NCBI RefSeq assembly: GCF_002091755.1
Contig: NZ_BDAI01000015.1
Location: 62,001-126,000 of the forward strand
DNA: 64,000 bases
Direction: 5' to 3'
Source of the DNA: Pseudomonas nitroreducens NBRC 12694
GTDB lineage: Bacteria > Pseudomonadota > Gammaproteobacteria > Pseudomonadales > Pseudomonadaceae
Part shown: piece after piece, positions 34,635 to 43,953 of the stretch
Numbering within the stretch: the stretch's first letter is position 1
Layout of the letters: each line of letters opens with the position of its first letter
Notes under the pieces: model-generated
The model's input: only the letters and a program-made list of their open reading frames with translations
What the model was told of the DNA's origin: nothing
Databases searched by the model: none
Position numbers and translations under genes: made by a program

Positions 34635-35575
34635 TGTGGCTGGGCTCCAGTTGGCCGCATGGACAACGCCACGCGCTCGGCCGTGCCACTGGGGATTTCA
34701 CCGACCACGGTCACCATGGTGCCGCCATCGTCACCGGCGTACCGCCTCGACACCACCGTGGTCGGACCCAGCTGGGTGCGGGCATCGTCGACCTTGGCGC
34801 CGTGCAGCGGTTCAAGAAACACCGAGAAGCGCGCCAGCCCATCGCCATAGGCGAGACACAGGACCTGGTCATTGGAGACCGGGCTGCGCTCCTGCAGCGT
34901 ACTATTCAGGGTAAAGCCCGGCGGCACCCATTCCGAATGCCAGGTGGTCTTCACTTCAGCGACCTTGGTTTCCTTCACCGGCTTGCAGGCCGCGCTCGGC
35001 TGGAGCGCTCCGTCGTCCGGCGCCTCCATGTCGATACGGGTGAACTGCAGGCGCTCGATGATCTGGCCCTTGTCGTTGAGCAGCAGGGACTTGAGCGGCA
35101 GCCCTGTTTCCTTGTCCAGGTGCAACTCGAACCCGTAGCGATGCTGATCTCGCGGGATGACCGCCAGCACCACCGCCGGGCGGTCGGCGATACGCGACTC
35201 GCCGGCGACGCGAACATCATAGTAAGCGGACAGATCCGTCGGATTGAGCTTGCGGGCCGGCCACAGCTCGCCGGTCGACACCTGTCCGGACATGCCGCCA
35301 CCTACACACCGGGTGGCACCATCGACACGCACCACTTCCTGGCGCGGCCCATCGACCTGGACAAGATGCTCGCGAACCGAGCCATCACTCTCCACCCGAT
35401 GCCAGACATCGTGGGTGGTGAAGGCTCCACTGCGTTCGTAGATGAATGTACCCTGGAAGTTCTGTTGCTGATCAGCCTCGGAAAGGCGCTTGATCCAGTC
35501 CAACGCATCAGCGGCCTGGACTGGCAATGCCAGCAGACCGCCGAGGAAGAACAACAGTGCTGTCGTAGCGCGCAT
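34631..35575 (-). CDS. mucB: Periplasmic regulator MucB (RseB family)
   Basis: A 314-residue protein with a signal peptide (cleavage near VQA, residue 21). It has the RseB LolA-like N domain (NFQGTFIYERSG, VREHLVQVDGPRQEVVR) and a smaller C domain. In P. aeruginosa MucB binds the periplasmic part of MucA and protects it from AlgW until lipid and porin signals release it. It lies 21 bases after mucA. Confidence 0.95.
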   Translation of the reverse strand: MRATTALLFFLGGLLALPVQAADALDWIKRLSEADQQQNFQGTFIYERSGAFTTHDVWHRVESDGSVREHLVQVDGPRQEVVRVDGATRCVGGGMSGQVSTGELWPARKLNPTDLSAYYDVRVAGESRIADRPAVVLAVIPRDQHRYGFELHLDKETGLPLKSLLLNDKGQIIERLQFTRIDMEAPDDGALQPSAACKPVKETKVAEVKTTWHSEWVPPGFTLNSTLQERSPVSNDQVLCLAYGDGLARFSVFLEPLHGAKVDDARTQLGPTTVVSRRYAGDDGGTMVTVVGEIPSGTAERVALSMRPTGAQPQ

Positions 35576-35596
35576 GTCGCTCCTTAAGGTCGCAAA

Positions 35597-36181
35597 TCAG
35601 CGGCTTTCCAGGCTCGCGGCGCGTGCGTAGGGCAGGGCGCTGTCGGTGCCGCTGACGGCGGACTGCTGCGCATGCTGACGCAGGTAACCCGGAAGACGCT
35701 GCTCGTGCCAGGTGGTCTGCCCGCCCTGGGCATTGGTGATCACCTGCGGCGCCTCGTCCTGAGTGTAGCCTGCCAGTACCGCCGGGCCTTGCACTTGCGG
35801 CAGGGCAATCTGCGGAGTGGCGCCTTGCTGGGCAAGGCCGTTGGCAACACTGTCATCCTGGTGGTACATGCGCACACCGGCCAGCACAGCCAGGGTCACC
35901 GAGGCGGCGACTGCCAGGCGGCCGACATTGCGCCAGGGATTACGACTGCGCGGGGCCGGCACGGCCTCGTCGGCCAATGCGGCGGATACGGCAGCCGCAA
36001 TATCCAGCTTGGGCATGGCCGGCTCGCGGTGCATCACCGCACGGGCCAGTTGGTAACGGGACCAGGTGGCCCGCAATTCGGCGTCCTCGCCGCAGGCTGC
36101 AAGCACACGCCGCAGCTCCAGCTCATCCGCTTCGTTATCCATAACAGCGGACAGCGATTCCTGCAGGGCTTCACGACTCAT
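35597..36181 (-). CDS. mucA: Anti-sigma factor MucA, full length
   Basis: A 194-residue protein, the same length as PAO1 MucA. The cytoplasmic AlgU-binding part (about 1-80) is followed by one membrane helix (about 86-104) and a periplasmic domain ending ARAASLESR. It holds AlgU inactive until regulated proteolysis. No frameshift or early stop is seen, so a non-mucoid state is expected from this locus. The ATG at 36181 is 31 bases after algU. Confidence 0.95.
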   Translation of the reverse strand: MSREALQESLSAVMDNEADELELRRVLAACGEDAELRATWSRYQLARAVMHREPAMPKLDIAAAVSAALADEAVPAPRSRNPWRNVGRLAVAASVTLAVLAGVRMYHQDDSVANGLAQQGATPQIALPQVQGPAVLAGYTQDEAPQVITNAQGGQTTWHEQRLPGYLRQHAQQSAVSGTDSALPYARAASLESR

Positions 36182-36212
36182 AGCGGTACCTCTCTTGGCT
36201 TCTGCCGCTGTA

Positions 36213-36797
36213 TCAGACTTCATCATGCAACAAAGGCTGCAAAGCTTTGTCGATCGCTTCCCGCGCACGGAAGATCCGTGAGCGGACGGTTCCCACCGGA
36301 CACTGCATCACGGTGGCGATATCTTCGTAACTCAGGCCTTCGAACTCGCGCAGGGTCAACGCCGTGCGCAGATCATCGGGCAACTGCTGGATGGTGCGAT
36401 GGACCGTTTCCTCGATCTCATCCCGCAGCATGGCTCTTTCCGGCGACTCGATGTCCTTCAGGGCATGATCGCCATCGAAGAACTCCGCGTCCTCTGCCGT
36501 GACATCGCTGTCCGGCGGCCGCCGACCGCGCGCAACCAGATGGTTCTTCGCGGTGTTGATGGCGATACGGTACAGCCAGGTATAAAAGGCACTGTCACCG
36601 CGGAAGTTACCCAAGGCGCGATACGCCTTGATGAATGCTTCCTGCGCGACGTCCTGGGCTTCCTGGGCGTCGTGCACGAATCGCACGATCAGCCCCAGAA
36701 TCTTGTGCTGGTACTTCAGCACCAGCAGGTCGAATGCCCGTTTATCTCCGCGCTGTACCCGTTCAACCAGTTGCTGATCCGTTTCCTGGGTTAGCAT
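36213..36797 (-). CDS. algU: Extracytoplasmic-function sigma factor AlgU (RpoE/sigma-22)
   Basis: A 194-residue protein starting MLTQETDQQLVERVQRGDKRAFDLL. Region 2 (DVAQEAFIKAYRALGNFRGDSAFYTWLYRIA) and region 4 (LREFEGLSYEDIATVMQCPVGTVRSRIFRARE) are almost identical to P. aeruginosa AlgU. It directs envelope-stress and alginate promoters. It heads algU-mucABCD, behind a promoter of its own type. Confidence 0.97.
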   Translation of the reverse strand: MLTQETDQQLVERVQRGDKRAFDLLVLKYQHKILGLIVRFVHDAQEAQDVAQEAFIKAYRALGNFRGDSAFYTWLYRIAINTAKNHLVARGRRPPDSDVTAEDAEFFDGDHALKDIESPERAMLRDEIEETVHRTIQQLPDDLRTALTLREFEGLSYEDIATVMQCPVGTVRSRIFRAREAIDKALQPLLHDEV

Positions 36798-37257
36798 GAA
36801 TGCTCCTCTGAAAACCTGGAGGAGCTTCGAGCACCCTGGTGAATCGTCCTGCCAAGATAGACTCGGGTCTTTTGCAAAAGTTCTCCCCTCCAAGCATACG
36901 CCGCACAGTTTTTTCACATTGGCGGCAACCGGACCCCGACATGCGTCCGGAGCCCGTCAAATTCAACTGTACCGGGCGGAACACCCGCTCCCCTTCCGCG
37001 CAATGTCAATCTGCGCGCAAAGCTGATTGGGTATTCCGCGTTCGAACCGGAACGCCTGAAAAAGTTCCGGTGAATTGCTGTGATCCTGCAATGACCTAGA
37101 CGCCGCCTCTGACGTCCGCCAGGCTGGCTTCAGCGGTGAGGAATGCCTCCGGCCCTGCGACTGCCGCCCACCGCACGCGCATTCGGTGTCATCGGTTCGC
37201 CAGTATTGTGCCGTGGCCCCCTTCTATATACTAGGGCGCCATTTTGTGGAGCCGGGT
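36798..37257. other. Divergent intergenic region between algU and nadB
   Basis: 460 bases. It contains the AlgU-type promoter (36857-36883, minus strand) and a possible nadB -10 box TATACT at 37227-37232 without a convincing -35. No gene is recognised; short frames here have no family resemblance. Confidence 0.6.
36857..36883 (-). promoter_or_regulatory. AlgU-dependent promoter of algU
   Basis: Read on the minus strand: GAACTT (36883-36878), 16-base spacer, TCTAT (36861-36857). This fits the AlgU consensus GAACTT-N16/17-TCTGA/TCTAT and lies about 60 bases upstream of the algU start, indicating autoregulation. Confidence 0.85.
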
Positions 37258-38874
37258 ATGAGTCAGCATTTCCAGCACGATGTCCTAGTGATCGGCAGCG
37301 GGGCCGCCGGCCTGACGCTGGCTTTGACGCTGCCCTCGCACCTGAAGATCGCCGTACTGAGCAAGGGCGAGCTTTCCCAGGGTTCCACCTTCTGGGCCCA
37401 GGGCGGCGTCGCTGCCGTGCTGGATGACACCGATACCGTGGAGTCCCATGTCGAGGACACCCTGGTCGCTGGCGCCGGCCTGTGCCGCGAAGACGCGGTA
37501 AAGTTCACTGTCGAGCATAGCCGCGAAGCCATCCAGTGGCTGATCGAGCAGGGCGTACCCTTCACCCGCGACCATGAGCCGGGGCGCGAGGATGGCGGCT
37601 TCGAATTTCACCTGACGCGAGAGGGCGGCCACAGCCACCGTCGCATTATCCATGCCGCCGACGCCACCGGTGCGGCGATCTTCAATACGCTGCTGGAGCA
37701 GGCGCGCCAGCGGCCGAATATCGAGCTGCTGTCGCAGCGGGTCGCCGTCGACCTGATCACCGAGCGAAAACTGGGGATGAACGGCCAGCGCTGCCTGGGG
37801 GCCTACGTGCTGGATCGCGCCACCGGCGAAGTCGACACCTTCAGCGCGCGCTTCACCGTCCTTGCCTCCGGCGGCGCCAGCAAGGTCTATCTCTATACCA
37901 GCAACCCGGACGGCAATTCCGGCGACGGCATCGCCATGGCCTGGCGCGCCGGCTGCCGGGTCGGCAACCTGGAGTTCAACCAGTTCCACCCGACCTGCCT
38001 GTACCACCCGCAGGCCAAGAGTTTCCTGATCACCGAGGCGTTGCGTGGCGAAGGCGCCCTGCTCCGCCTGCCCAACGGCGAACGCTTCATGCCGCGCTTC
38101 CATGCCCTGGGCGAACTCGCCCCGCGCGACGTGGTGGCCCGCGCCATCGACCATGAGATGAAGCGCCTGGGTATCGACTACGTCTATCTGGACATCAGCC
38201 ACAAGCCGGCCGAGTTCATTCGCGAGCACTTCCCCACCGTCTACGAACGCTGCCTGGACTTCGGCATCGACATCACCCGCGAGCCCATCCCGGTCGTGCC
38301 TGCGGCGCACTACACCTGCGGCGGCGTACTGGTGGACGAGCATGGCCATACCGATGTGCCGAACCTCTACGCCATCGGCGAAACCACCTTTACCGGCCTG
38401 CACGGCGCCAACCGCATGGCCAGCAACTCGCTGCTGGAGTGCTTCGTCTACGCCCGTTCCGCCGCCGCCGACATCCTCGCCAAGCTGCCCAAGGAGCAGG
38501 CCCCGGTCGCGCTGCCCTGCTGGGACGCCAGCCAGGTGACCGACTCGGACGAAGACGTGATCATCGCGCACAACTGGGACGAACTGCGGCGCTTCATGTG
38601 GGACTACGTGGGCATCGTGCGCACCAACAAGCGCCTGGCCCGCGCCCAGCACCGTGTGCGCCTGCTGCTGGACGAGATCGACGAGTTCTACTCCAACTAC
38701 AAGGTCAGCCGCGACCTGATCGAACTGCGCAACCTGGCCCAGGTGGCCGAGCTGATCATCCTCTCTGCCATGCAGCGCCGCGAGAGCCGCGGTCTGCACT
38801 ACACGCTGGACTATCCGGACCTGCTGCCCGAGGCCCGCGACACTATCCTGGCGCCGTCCACCTATTGCGGCTGA
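37258..38874 (+). CDS. nadB: L-aspartate oxidase
   Basis: A 538-residue flavoprotein. FAD-binding N-terminus VLVIGSGAAGLTLAL; substrate-loop features GGVAAVLDDTDTVESHVEDTL and REGGHSHRRIIHAADATG; HGANRMASNSLLECFVYARSAA near the end. It oxidises aspartate to iminoaspartate, the first step of NAD synthesis with NadA. The ATG at 37258 has GGAG 8 bases upstream. Its last 32 bases overlap the convergent ygfX gene. Confidence 0.96.
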   Translation: MSQHFQHDVLVIGSGAAGLTLALTLPSHLKIAVLSKGELSQGSTFWAQGGVAAVLDDTDTVESHVEDTLVAGAGLCREDAVKFTVEHSREAIQWLIEQGVPFTRDHEPGREDGGFEFHLTREGGHSHRRIIHAADATGAAIFNTLLEQARQRPNIELLSQRVAVDLITERKLGMNGQRCLGAYVLDRATGEVDTFSARFTVLASGGASKVYLYTSNPDGNSGDGIAMAWRAGCRVGNLEFNQFHPTCLYHPQAKSFLITEALRGEGALLRLPNGERFMPRFHALGELAPRDVVARAIDHEMKRLGIDYVYLDISHKPAEFIREHFPTVYERCLDFGIDITREPIPVVPAAHYTCGGVLVDEHGHTDVPNLYAIGETTFTGLHGANRMASNSLLECFVYARSAAADILAKLPKEQAPVALPCWDASQVTDSDEDVIIAHNWDELRRFMWDYVGIVRTNKRLARAQHRVRLLLDEIDEFYSNYKVSRDLIELRNLAQVAELIILSAMQRRESRGLHYTLDYPDLLPEARDTILAPSTYCG

Positions 38875-39295
38875 ACCTCAGCCGCACCCGCAGACGCCGG
38901 TGCAACTCCGGCGCCAGGGCATCGGCGGGGACGCAGACGCTGCGCGCCAGCCAATCGCCGGGGCGGCGGAAACGCAGGACGATCAACCTGGGCAGCGCCA
39001 GGCTGTCCGGCATCAGCTGCACCGACTGGAAGCCTTCCCGCTCGCTCCACAGCTGCCAGCCCTCGGCGTTGTGGCGCAGCGCACGCACCGAATCCGGCGC
39101 GCGCAATAGAATCTGCCGCGGCACAACCCAGCAGGCATGCAGCAGGCCGAGACTCAGGCCGAGCGTTTTCCAGTGAAGGGGAATGTCCGCGAGCAGCAGC
39201 GCCAGGACGGCACCGAACTGCGCGGAGAGATAGGCCGCCAGCAAACCGATGGACGGTTGCCAGCGGCACTCGAAGGGGTCACTTCGGCTGGACAC
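38843..39295 (-). CDS. ygfX: YgfX-family membrane protein (SdhE partner)
   Basis: A 150-residue protein with a GTG start. Two hydrophobic helices lie near residues 17-55, then a soluble tail (VLRFRRPGDWLARSVCVPADALAPELHRRLRVRLR). This is the YgfX/CptA pattern usually paired with sdhE. The start overlaps sdhE by 17 bases and the 3' end overlaps nadB. Reported roles in enterics range from SdhE partner to cytoskeleton-targeting toxin; none can be assigned here. Confidence 0.82.
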   Translation of the reverse strand: MSSRSDPFECRWQPSIGLLAAYLSAQFGAVLALLLADIPLHWKTLGLSLGLLHACWVVPRQILLRAPDSVRALRHNAEGWQLWSEREGFQSVQLMPDSLALPRLIVLRFRRPGDWLARSVCVPADALAPELHRRLRVRLRFSRNRWTAPG

Positions 39296-39533
39296 GGTCC
39301 AGGATCATGCGAACGATGATGCGCAGATCGGCATCTTCCGGTTCGCCGCGCTGCATGAACCAGCCGAACATGTCCTGGTCCTCGCACTCCAGCAGCTTGC
39401 GGAAGCGCGCCTGATCATCGGCGGGCAGGCCCGGGTAGACTTCCTGGACAAAGGGCACCAGCAGGACGTCCAGTTCCAGCATGCCGCGGCGGCTGTGCCA
39501 GAAAAGGCGTTTGAGTTCGGTTTCGTCGGTCAT
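39279..39533 (-). CDS. sdhE: Succinate dehydrogenase flavinylation factor SdhE
   Basis: An 84-residue protein. The family motif RRGMLELD and FRKLLECEDQDMFGWFM are intact; the RG pair is needed for covalent FAD attachment to SdhA and FrdA in studied homologs. It is small and cytoplasmic, upstream of ygfX in an overlapping pair. Confidence 0.93.
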   Translation of the reverse strand: MTDETELKRLFWHSRRGMLELDVLLVPFVQEVYPGLPADDQARFRKLLECEDQDMFGWFMQRGEPEDADLRIIVRMILDRVQPK

Positions 39534-39702
39534 CTGCGGGCACCTCGATTAACAGCGGGCGAATACGTGTTGTCGCTCGCGAAGTCGACGGACGGCGCGA
39601 GCCGAGCGGCATTATACGCATGCTCGACTCCCCCGGCACCCGCTGACAAGGCGGGGCCTGAGCTCTATCATGAGGCCCCTAACTTTCTTCCAGCGAATCG
39701 TG

Positions 39703-40638
39703 ATGACCGACTCTGCTTTCTACACCGAACTCAATCACGAAGGGATTCTCGCCGTCCGTGGCGCGGACGGCGCCAAATTCCTCCAGGGCCAGCTGACCTG
39801 CAATCTCAATTACCTCAACGCCGAGTACTCCAGCCTCGGCGCCCGTTGTACGCCCAAGGGCCGGATGACCTCCAGTTTCCGCATCCTCGCCGAGGGCGAA
39901 GGCTTCCTGCTGGCCATGGCCAGGGACCTGCTGGACAGCCAGTTGGCGGACCTGAAGAAGTACGCCGTGTTCTCCAAGGCCACCCTCTCCGATGACAGCA
40001 GCCAGTGGGCGCGCTTCGGCCTGAGCGCTGCGGACGCCGTTCTGGCCGAACTGAAGCTGCAGCTCTCCGGTGAAGCCGACCAGGTAGCGCGGGCCGACGG
40101 CCTGATCGCCATCGGCCTCGGCCAGGGCCGCGTCGAACTCTGGGTGCCGGCCGAGCGTGCCGCTGCCATTGCCGAGCTGTTGCAGGCCCACCTGCCCCAC
40201 GCCGAACTCAACGACTGGCTGCTCGGCCAGGTGCGTGCCGGCGTCGGCCAGGTGTTCGGCGCCACCCGCGAACTGTTCATCCCGCAGATGATCAACCTGC
40301 AGGCCGTGGGCGGCGTGAGCTTCAAGAAGGGCTGCTACACCGGCCAGGAAATCGTTGCGCGCATGCAGTACCTGGGCCGCCTCAAGCGCCGCCTGCACCG
40401 TCTGAAGCTCAACAGCGGCGAACTGCCGGAGCCGGGCCGCGAGCTGTTCTCGCCGGTGCACTCCACCAGCGTCGGCGAGGTGGTACTGGCCGCCCGCGCG
40501 GCCGATGGCGTGGAGCTGCTCGCCGTGCTGCAGGACGACGCCGCTGCCGACGGCAATGTGCGTCTGGGTGAAGACCAACCGCTGCACCTGCTGGATATGC
40601 CTTACGTTCTGGACAGCGACCGCGAGATCCAGCGCTGA
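39703..40638 (+). CDS. ygfZ: Folate-binding protein YgfZ
   Basis: A 311-residue protein related to the glycine-cleavage T-protein. The diagnostic motif KKGCYTGQEIVARMQYLG is present with its conserved cysteine. YgfZ supports assembly or repair of certain Fe-S enzymes. The ATG at 39703 (MTDSAFYTELNHEG) is chosen over 39670 because it matches the usual start of Pseudomonas homologs. Confidence 0.92.
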   Translation: MTDSAFYTELNHEGILAVRGADGAKFLQGQLTCNLNYLNAEYSSLGARCTPKGRMTSSFRILAEGEGFLLAMARDLLDSQLADLKKYAVFSKATLSDDSSQWARFGLSAADAVLAELKLQLSGEADQVARADGLIAIGLGQGRVELWVPAERAAAIAELLQAHLPHAELNDWLLGQVRAGVGQVFGATRELFIPQMINLQAVGGVSFKKGCYTGQEIVARMQYLGRLKRRLHRLKLNSGELPEPGRELFSPVHSTSVGEVVLAARAADGVELLAVLQDDAAADGNVRLGEDQPLHLLDMPYVLDSDREIQR

Positions 40639-40683
40639 ATTCCGTGCCGGGCGGGGAGCCCGGCTTTCCCTGAAGGACACTTC

Positions 40684-41520
40684 ATGAGCAAGCTTGCCGA
40701 AAAAGTACAACAGGAACTGCTACGGGCCATCGACAACGATGAGCTGGTGCTGCCGACGCTGCCCGAAGTCGCCCTGCGCGTGCGCGAAGCGGCCGAAGAC
40801 CCGGACATCAGCATCCAGGATCTGGCCAAGGTGATCGGCAACGACGCCGCCCTGACCGCGCGCATCATCAAGGTGGTGAACAGCCCCCTGCTGCGCACCA
40901 ACAAGGAAATCAACGATCTGCAGATGGCGATCAGCCGACTGGGGATCAACTACACCTGCAACCTGGCCACCGGCCTGGCCATGGAGCAGATGTTCCAGGC
41001 CACCTCCGACGTGGTAGACCGCAAGATGCGCGAGGTATGGACCAAGAGCACCGAGATCGCTGGCATCTGCCACGCCCTGTGCCGCCACTACACTCGCCTC
41101 GCGCCGGACCAGGCGACCCTCGCCGGCCTGGTGCACCAGATCGGCGTGCTGCCGATCCTCACCTACGCCGAGGAGCACAGCGAGCTGCTGGCCGACTCCA
41201 TCAGCCTCAACCACGTGATCGAGCGCATCCACCCGATCATCGGCGACCGCATCCTCAAGGCCTGGGACTTCCCGGCGCCGATCGCCGCCGTGCCGGGCCA
41301 GCACCTGGACTTCAGCCGCGACTCGGCCAAGGTCGATTACGTCGACATCGTCCAGGTCGCCACCCTGCAAAGCTACCTCGGCAGCCAGCATCCCTACACC
41401 GAGCTGGACTGGGCAATCATCCCGGCGTTCGCCAAGCTGGGCCTGGACCCGAAGGCGGACGTGAAGGAAGACGAAGACCTCTCCGCCGCCATGGAAGCGG
41501 CCATGAGCATGTTGCAATAA
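40684..41520 (+). CDS. HDOD domain protein
   Basis: A 278-residue protein almost wholly formed by an HDOD domain: LPTLPEVALRVREAAEDPDISIQDLAKVIGNDAALTARIIKVVNS, then GLVHQIGVLPIL. HDOD proteins are non-enzymatic relatives of HD phosphohydrolases found in signalling, often with c-di-GMP systems. It lies 45 bases after ygfZ and probably shares its transcript. Function unknown. Confidence 0.88.
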   Translation: MSKLAEKVQQELLRAIDNDELVLPTLPEVALRVREAAEDPDISIQDLAKVIGNDAALTARIIKVVNSPLLRTNKEINDLQMAISRLGINYTCNLATGLAMEQMFQATSDVVDRKMREVWTKSTEIAGICHALCRHYTRLAPDQATLAGLVHQIGVLPILTYAEEHSELLADSISLNHVIERIHPIIGDRILKAWDFPAPIAAVPGQHLDFSRDSAKVDYVDIVQVATLQSYLGSQHPYTELDWAIIPAFAKLGLDPKADVKEDEDLSAAMEAAMSMLQ

Positions 41521-41595
41521 CGGCATTGAGCTTGGCAGGGCTGCTCCTGCCCAGCGCTGAAACCCGCCCTTGCCGGCGGGTTTCGTGTTTCTGGC

Positions 41596-43002
41596 TCAGG
41601 CGTTTTCCGCCGGGAAGGTCACCCGCACCAGCAGCCCGCCCAGCTCGCCCTGGCCCAACTCGATGCGGGCACGATGCGCGCTGCAGATCTCGCCGACGAT
41701 GGCCAGGCCCAGGCCGGTGCCCTGCTGGCGGCGGCGGTAGAAGCGGCGGAAGACCTTGTCGTGCTCTTCCGGCGGGATGCCGGGGCCATCGTCCTCGACC
41801 TCCAGTTCTGCCGGCGAACGCACGCGGATGATCACGTTGCCATCTGCCGGAGCGTGAGCGATGGCGTTATCCACCAGATTGCTGAGCAGTTCGTTGAGCA
41901 GCGTCGGGTCGCCCTTCACCCAGGCCGGTTCATCCGCTTCCAGCGCCAGCGCCACGCCGCGTGAATAAGCCAGGGGCGCCAGCGCCAGGCCGAGTTCGCG
42001 GGCCAGTTGGCCCAGTTCGATGCGCTCTCCTGCTCCTTCGGCAATGGCGCGGGCACCACTTTCGACGCGAGCCAGCGACAGCAGCTGATTGGCCAGCCCG
42101 GTCACCCGGTCGGTGTTCTGCACGGCCTCGACCAGCGTCGTGCGCCATCGCTGCGGGTCTTCCTCGCGCAGGCCCAGCTCCAACCGCGCCTTGAGCGCGG
42201 CCAGTGGCGTACGCAGTTCGTGGGACGCCTCGGCGATGAACTGCGACTGCCGGTCGAACAGCCCGCGCAGACGCACGGTGAAGTGGTTGAGCGCCGCCAC
42301 CAATGGGCGCAGTTCCTTCTGCACACGGACTTCCGGCAGCGGGCGCAGGTCGTCAGGCTGGCGTTCCTCCACCGCTTCGCGCAGGCGATCCAGGGGGCGA
42401 AGGCCGGCGCTCACCGCGTACCAGACCATCATCAGCGCGGCGATGGCCGACAGCGCCAGGTTGAGCAAGGTGTCGGCGAGCAGGTTGCGCGCCAGCCGCT
42501 CCCGCGCGCCCATGGTTTCGGCGACGCGGATTTCCGCCATGCCGTTGACCGTCGGCTGGCTCACCGGCTGCAACAGGCTGACCACCCGCACGCCCTGCCC
42601 TTCGTAGGTAGCGTCATAGAACTTGGCCAGCGCCGGGTAATCGTCGGTGCGCGGGGTGGTCGGCAGCGGTGCCGGCAGGTTCTCGTAGCCGGAGATCATT
42701 TTCCCCTGGGGGTCGATCACCTGGTAGAAGATCCGCCCGGCGCTGTCGTACTCGAAGCTGTCCAGCGCCACGTAGGGCACGTTGGCGCGCAGGGTGCCGT
42801 CGCTGGCGTAGAGGCCGTCGGCGATGTCCCGCGCGGACGCCAGCAGCGTTCGGTCATAGGCTATGTCGGCGGCGTGGCGGGCACGCCAGTACGTGGCCGC
42901 GCTGCCGATCAGCAGCAGCACCAGCAGCAGGCCGCCAAGGCGCCAGAGCAGCCGCCCACGCAGGCTTCCCGTGCCGGGAAAGCGCCAGCGCCGTTCAGCC
43001 AT
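41596..43002 (-). CDS. tctE: Sensor histidine kinase of the tricarboxylate system
   Basis: A 468-residue protein. Membrane helices at about 19-36 and 178-197 enclose a periplasmic sensor domain. Phosphoacceptor His261 lies in EASHELRTPLAAL; the ATPase domain has NLVDNAIAHAP, DDGPGIPPEE and GTGLGLAIV. With TctD it should sense citrate or related tricarboxylates and control the divergent opdH-tctCBA genes. The start overlaps tctD by 8 bases. Confidence 0.9.
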   Translation of the reverse strand: MAERRWRFPGTGSLRGRLLWRLGGLLLVLLLIGSAATYWRARHAADIAYDRTLLASARDIADGLYASDGTLRANVPYVALDSFEYDSAGRIFYQVIDPQGKMISGYENLPAPLPTTPRTDDYPALAKFYDATYEGQGVRVVSLLQPVSQPTVNGMAEIRVAETMGARERLARNLLADTLLNLALSAIAALMMVWYAVSAGLRPLDRLREAVEERQPDDLRPLPEVRVQKELRPLVAALNHFTVRLRGLFDRQSQFIAEASHELRTPLAALKARLELGLREEDPQRWRTTLVEAVQNTDRVTGLANQLLSLARVESGARAIAEGAGERIELGQLARELGLALAPLAYSRGVALALEADEPAWVKGDPTLLNELLSNLVDNAIAHAPADGNVIIRVRSPAELEVEDDGPGIPPEEHDKVFRRFYRRRQQGTGLGLAIVGEICSAHRARIELGQGELGGLLVRVTFPAENA

Positions 43003-43666
43003 CCTGGGCTTCCAGCAGGTAGCCCAGGCCACGGAAGGTGACGATACGCACCGAGCTGCCCTCGAGCTTCTTGCGCAGGCGATGCACGTAGATCTCGATG
43101 GCATCGGCGCTGGCATCCTGGTCCAGGCCGAACACCTGCGCCGCCAGTTGTTCCTTGCTCATCACCCGCCCCGGTCGCGCGATCAGCGCCTCCAGCACGG
43201 CCTGCTCGCGGGAAGTGAGGTTCATCGCCTGCTCGGCGAGAGTGAAGCGCCGCGCGCCGAGGTCGTAGACCAGTTCGCCGCAGCGCTGCTGCTGTTCACC
43301 GCCGAGCACACTGCGGCGCAGCAGGGCCTTCACCCGCGCTTCCAGCTCGGTGAGTTCGAAGGGTTTGGCCAGGTAATCGTCGGCGCCCAGGTTCAGGCCG
43401 TGCACACGGTCACGCACCTCGCCACGGGCGGTAAGCATCAGCACGGGCAGCGTCTTGCCGCGCTCGCGCAGGCGCGCCAGCACCTGGAAACCGTCCAGCC
43501 GCGGCAGGCCGACATCGAGGATGGCCAGGGCGTAGTCCTCGCTGGCCAGGGCCAGGTCGGCGGCCACGCCGTCCTGCAGCAGGTCCACCGTCCAACCCGC
43601 GCCCTTGAGCGCCTGGGCGACGCTCTCGCCAAGCTGCGGATGGTCTTCAACCAAGAGGATTCGCAC
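42995..43666 (-). CDS. tctD: OmpR-family response regulator of the tricarboxylate system
   Basis: A 223-residue protein. Receiver domain with phosphoacceptor Asp51 (LAILDVGLPRLDGF), conserved Lys in LAKPFELTELEAR, then a winged-helix output domain (MNLTSREQAVLEALIARPGRVMSKEQL, DAIEIYVHRLRKKL). It is divergent from opdH across 287 bases. Confidence 0.9.
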   Translation of the reverse strand: MRILLVEDHPQLGESVAQALKGAGWTVDLLQDGVAADLALASEDYALAILDVGLPRLDGFQVLARLRERGKTLPVLMLTARGEVRDRVHGLNLGADDYLAKPFELTELEARVKALLRRSVLGGEQQQRCGELVYDLGARRFTLAEQAMNLTSREQAVLEALIARPGRVMSKEQLAAQVFGLDQDASADAIEIYVHRLRKKLEGSSVRIVTFRGLGYLLEAQDG

Positions 43667-43953
43667 GTGGGACTACCCCTTCGGACTACAGGTTCGGGCC
43701 GGCAGTTTACCCATCCGCGAGCCGCTGTGAATGGGGGAAATTCGCTGAAATCACTGTGAAAGGAGACTGAAAGCCTGGCGAAAGCTTAGCCCGTTAGCAT
43801 CGCCGACGAGCCGCCTCCCAACCCCGTTCTTTTCAGCGCCGACTGCCCAGGCGCAACGGCGGGAGCAGCGGACTCGGCGACGGCAAAGACCGTCAACAGA
43901 GCGGAAGGCGGCGTGGTGCCCTTTCGCGACAACAACAAGAACGGAGACCACAG

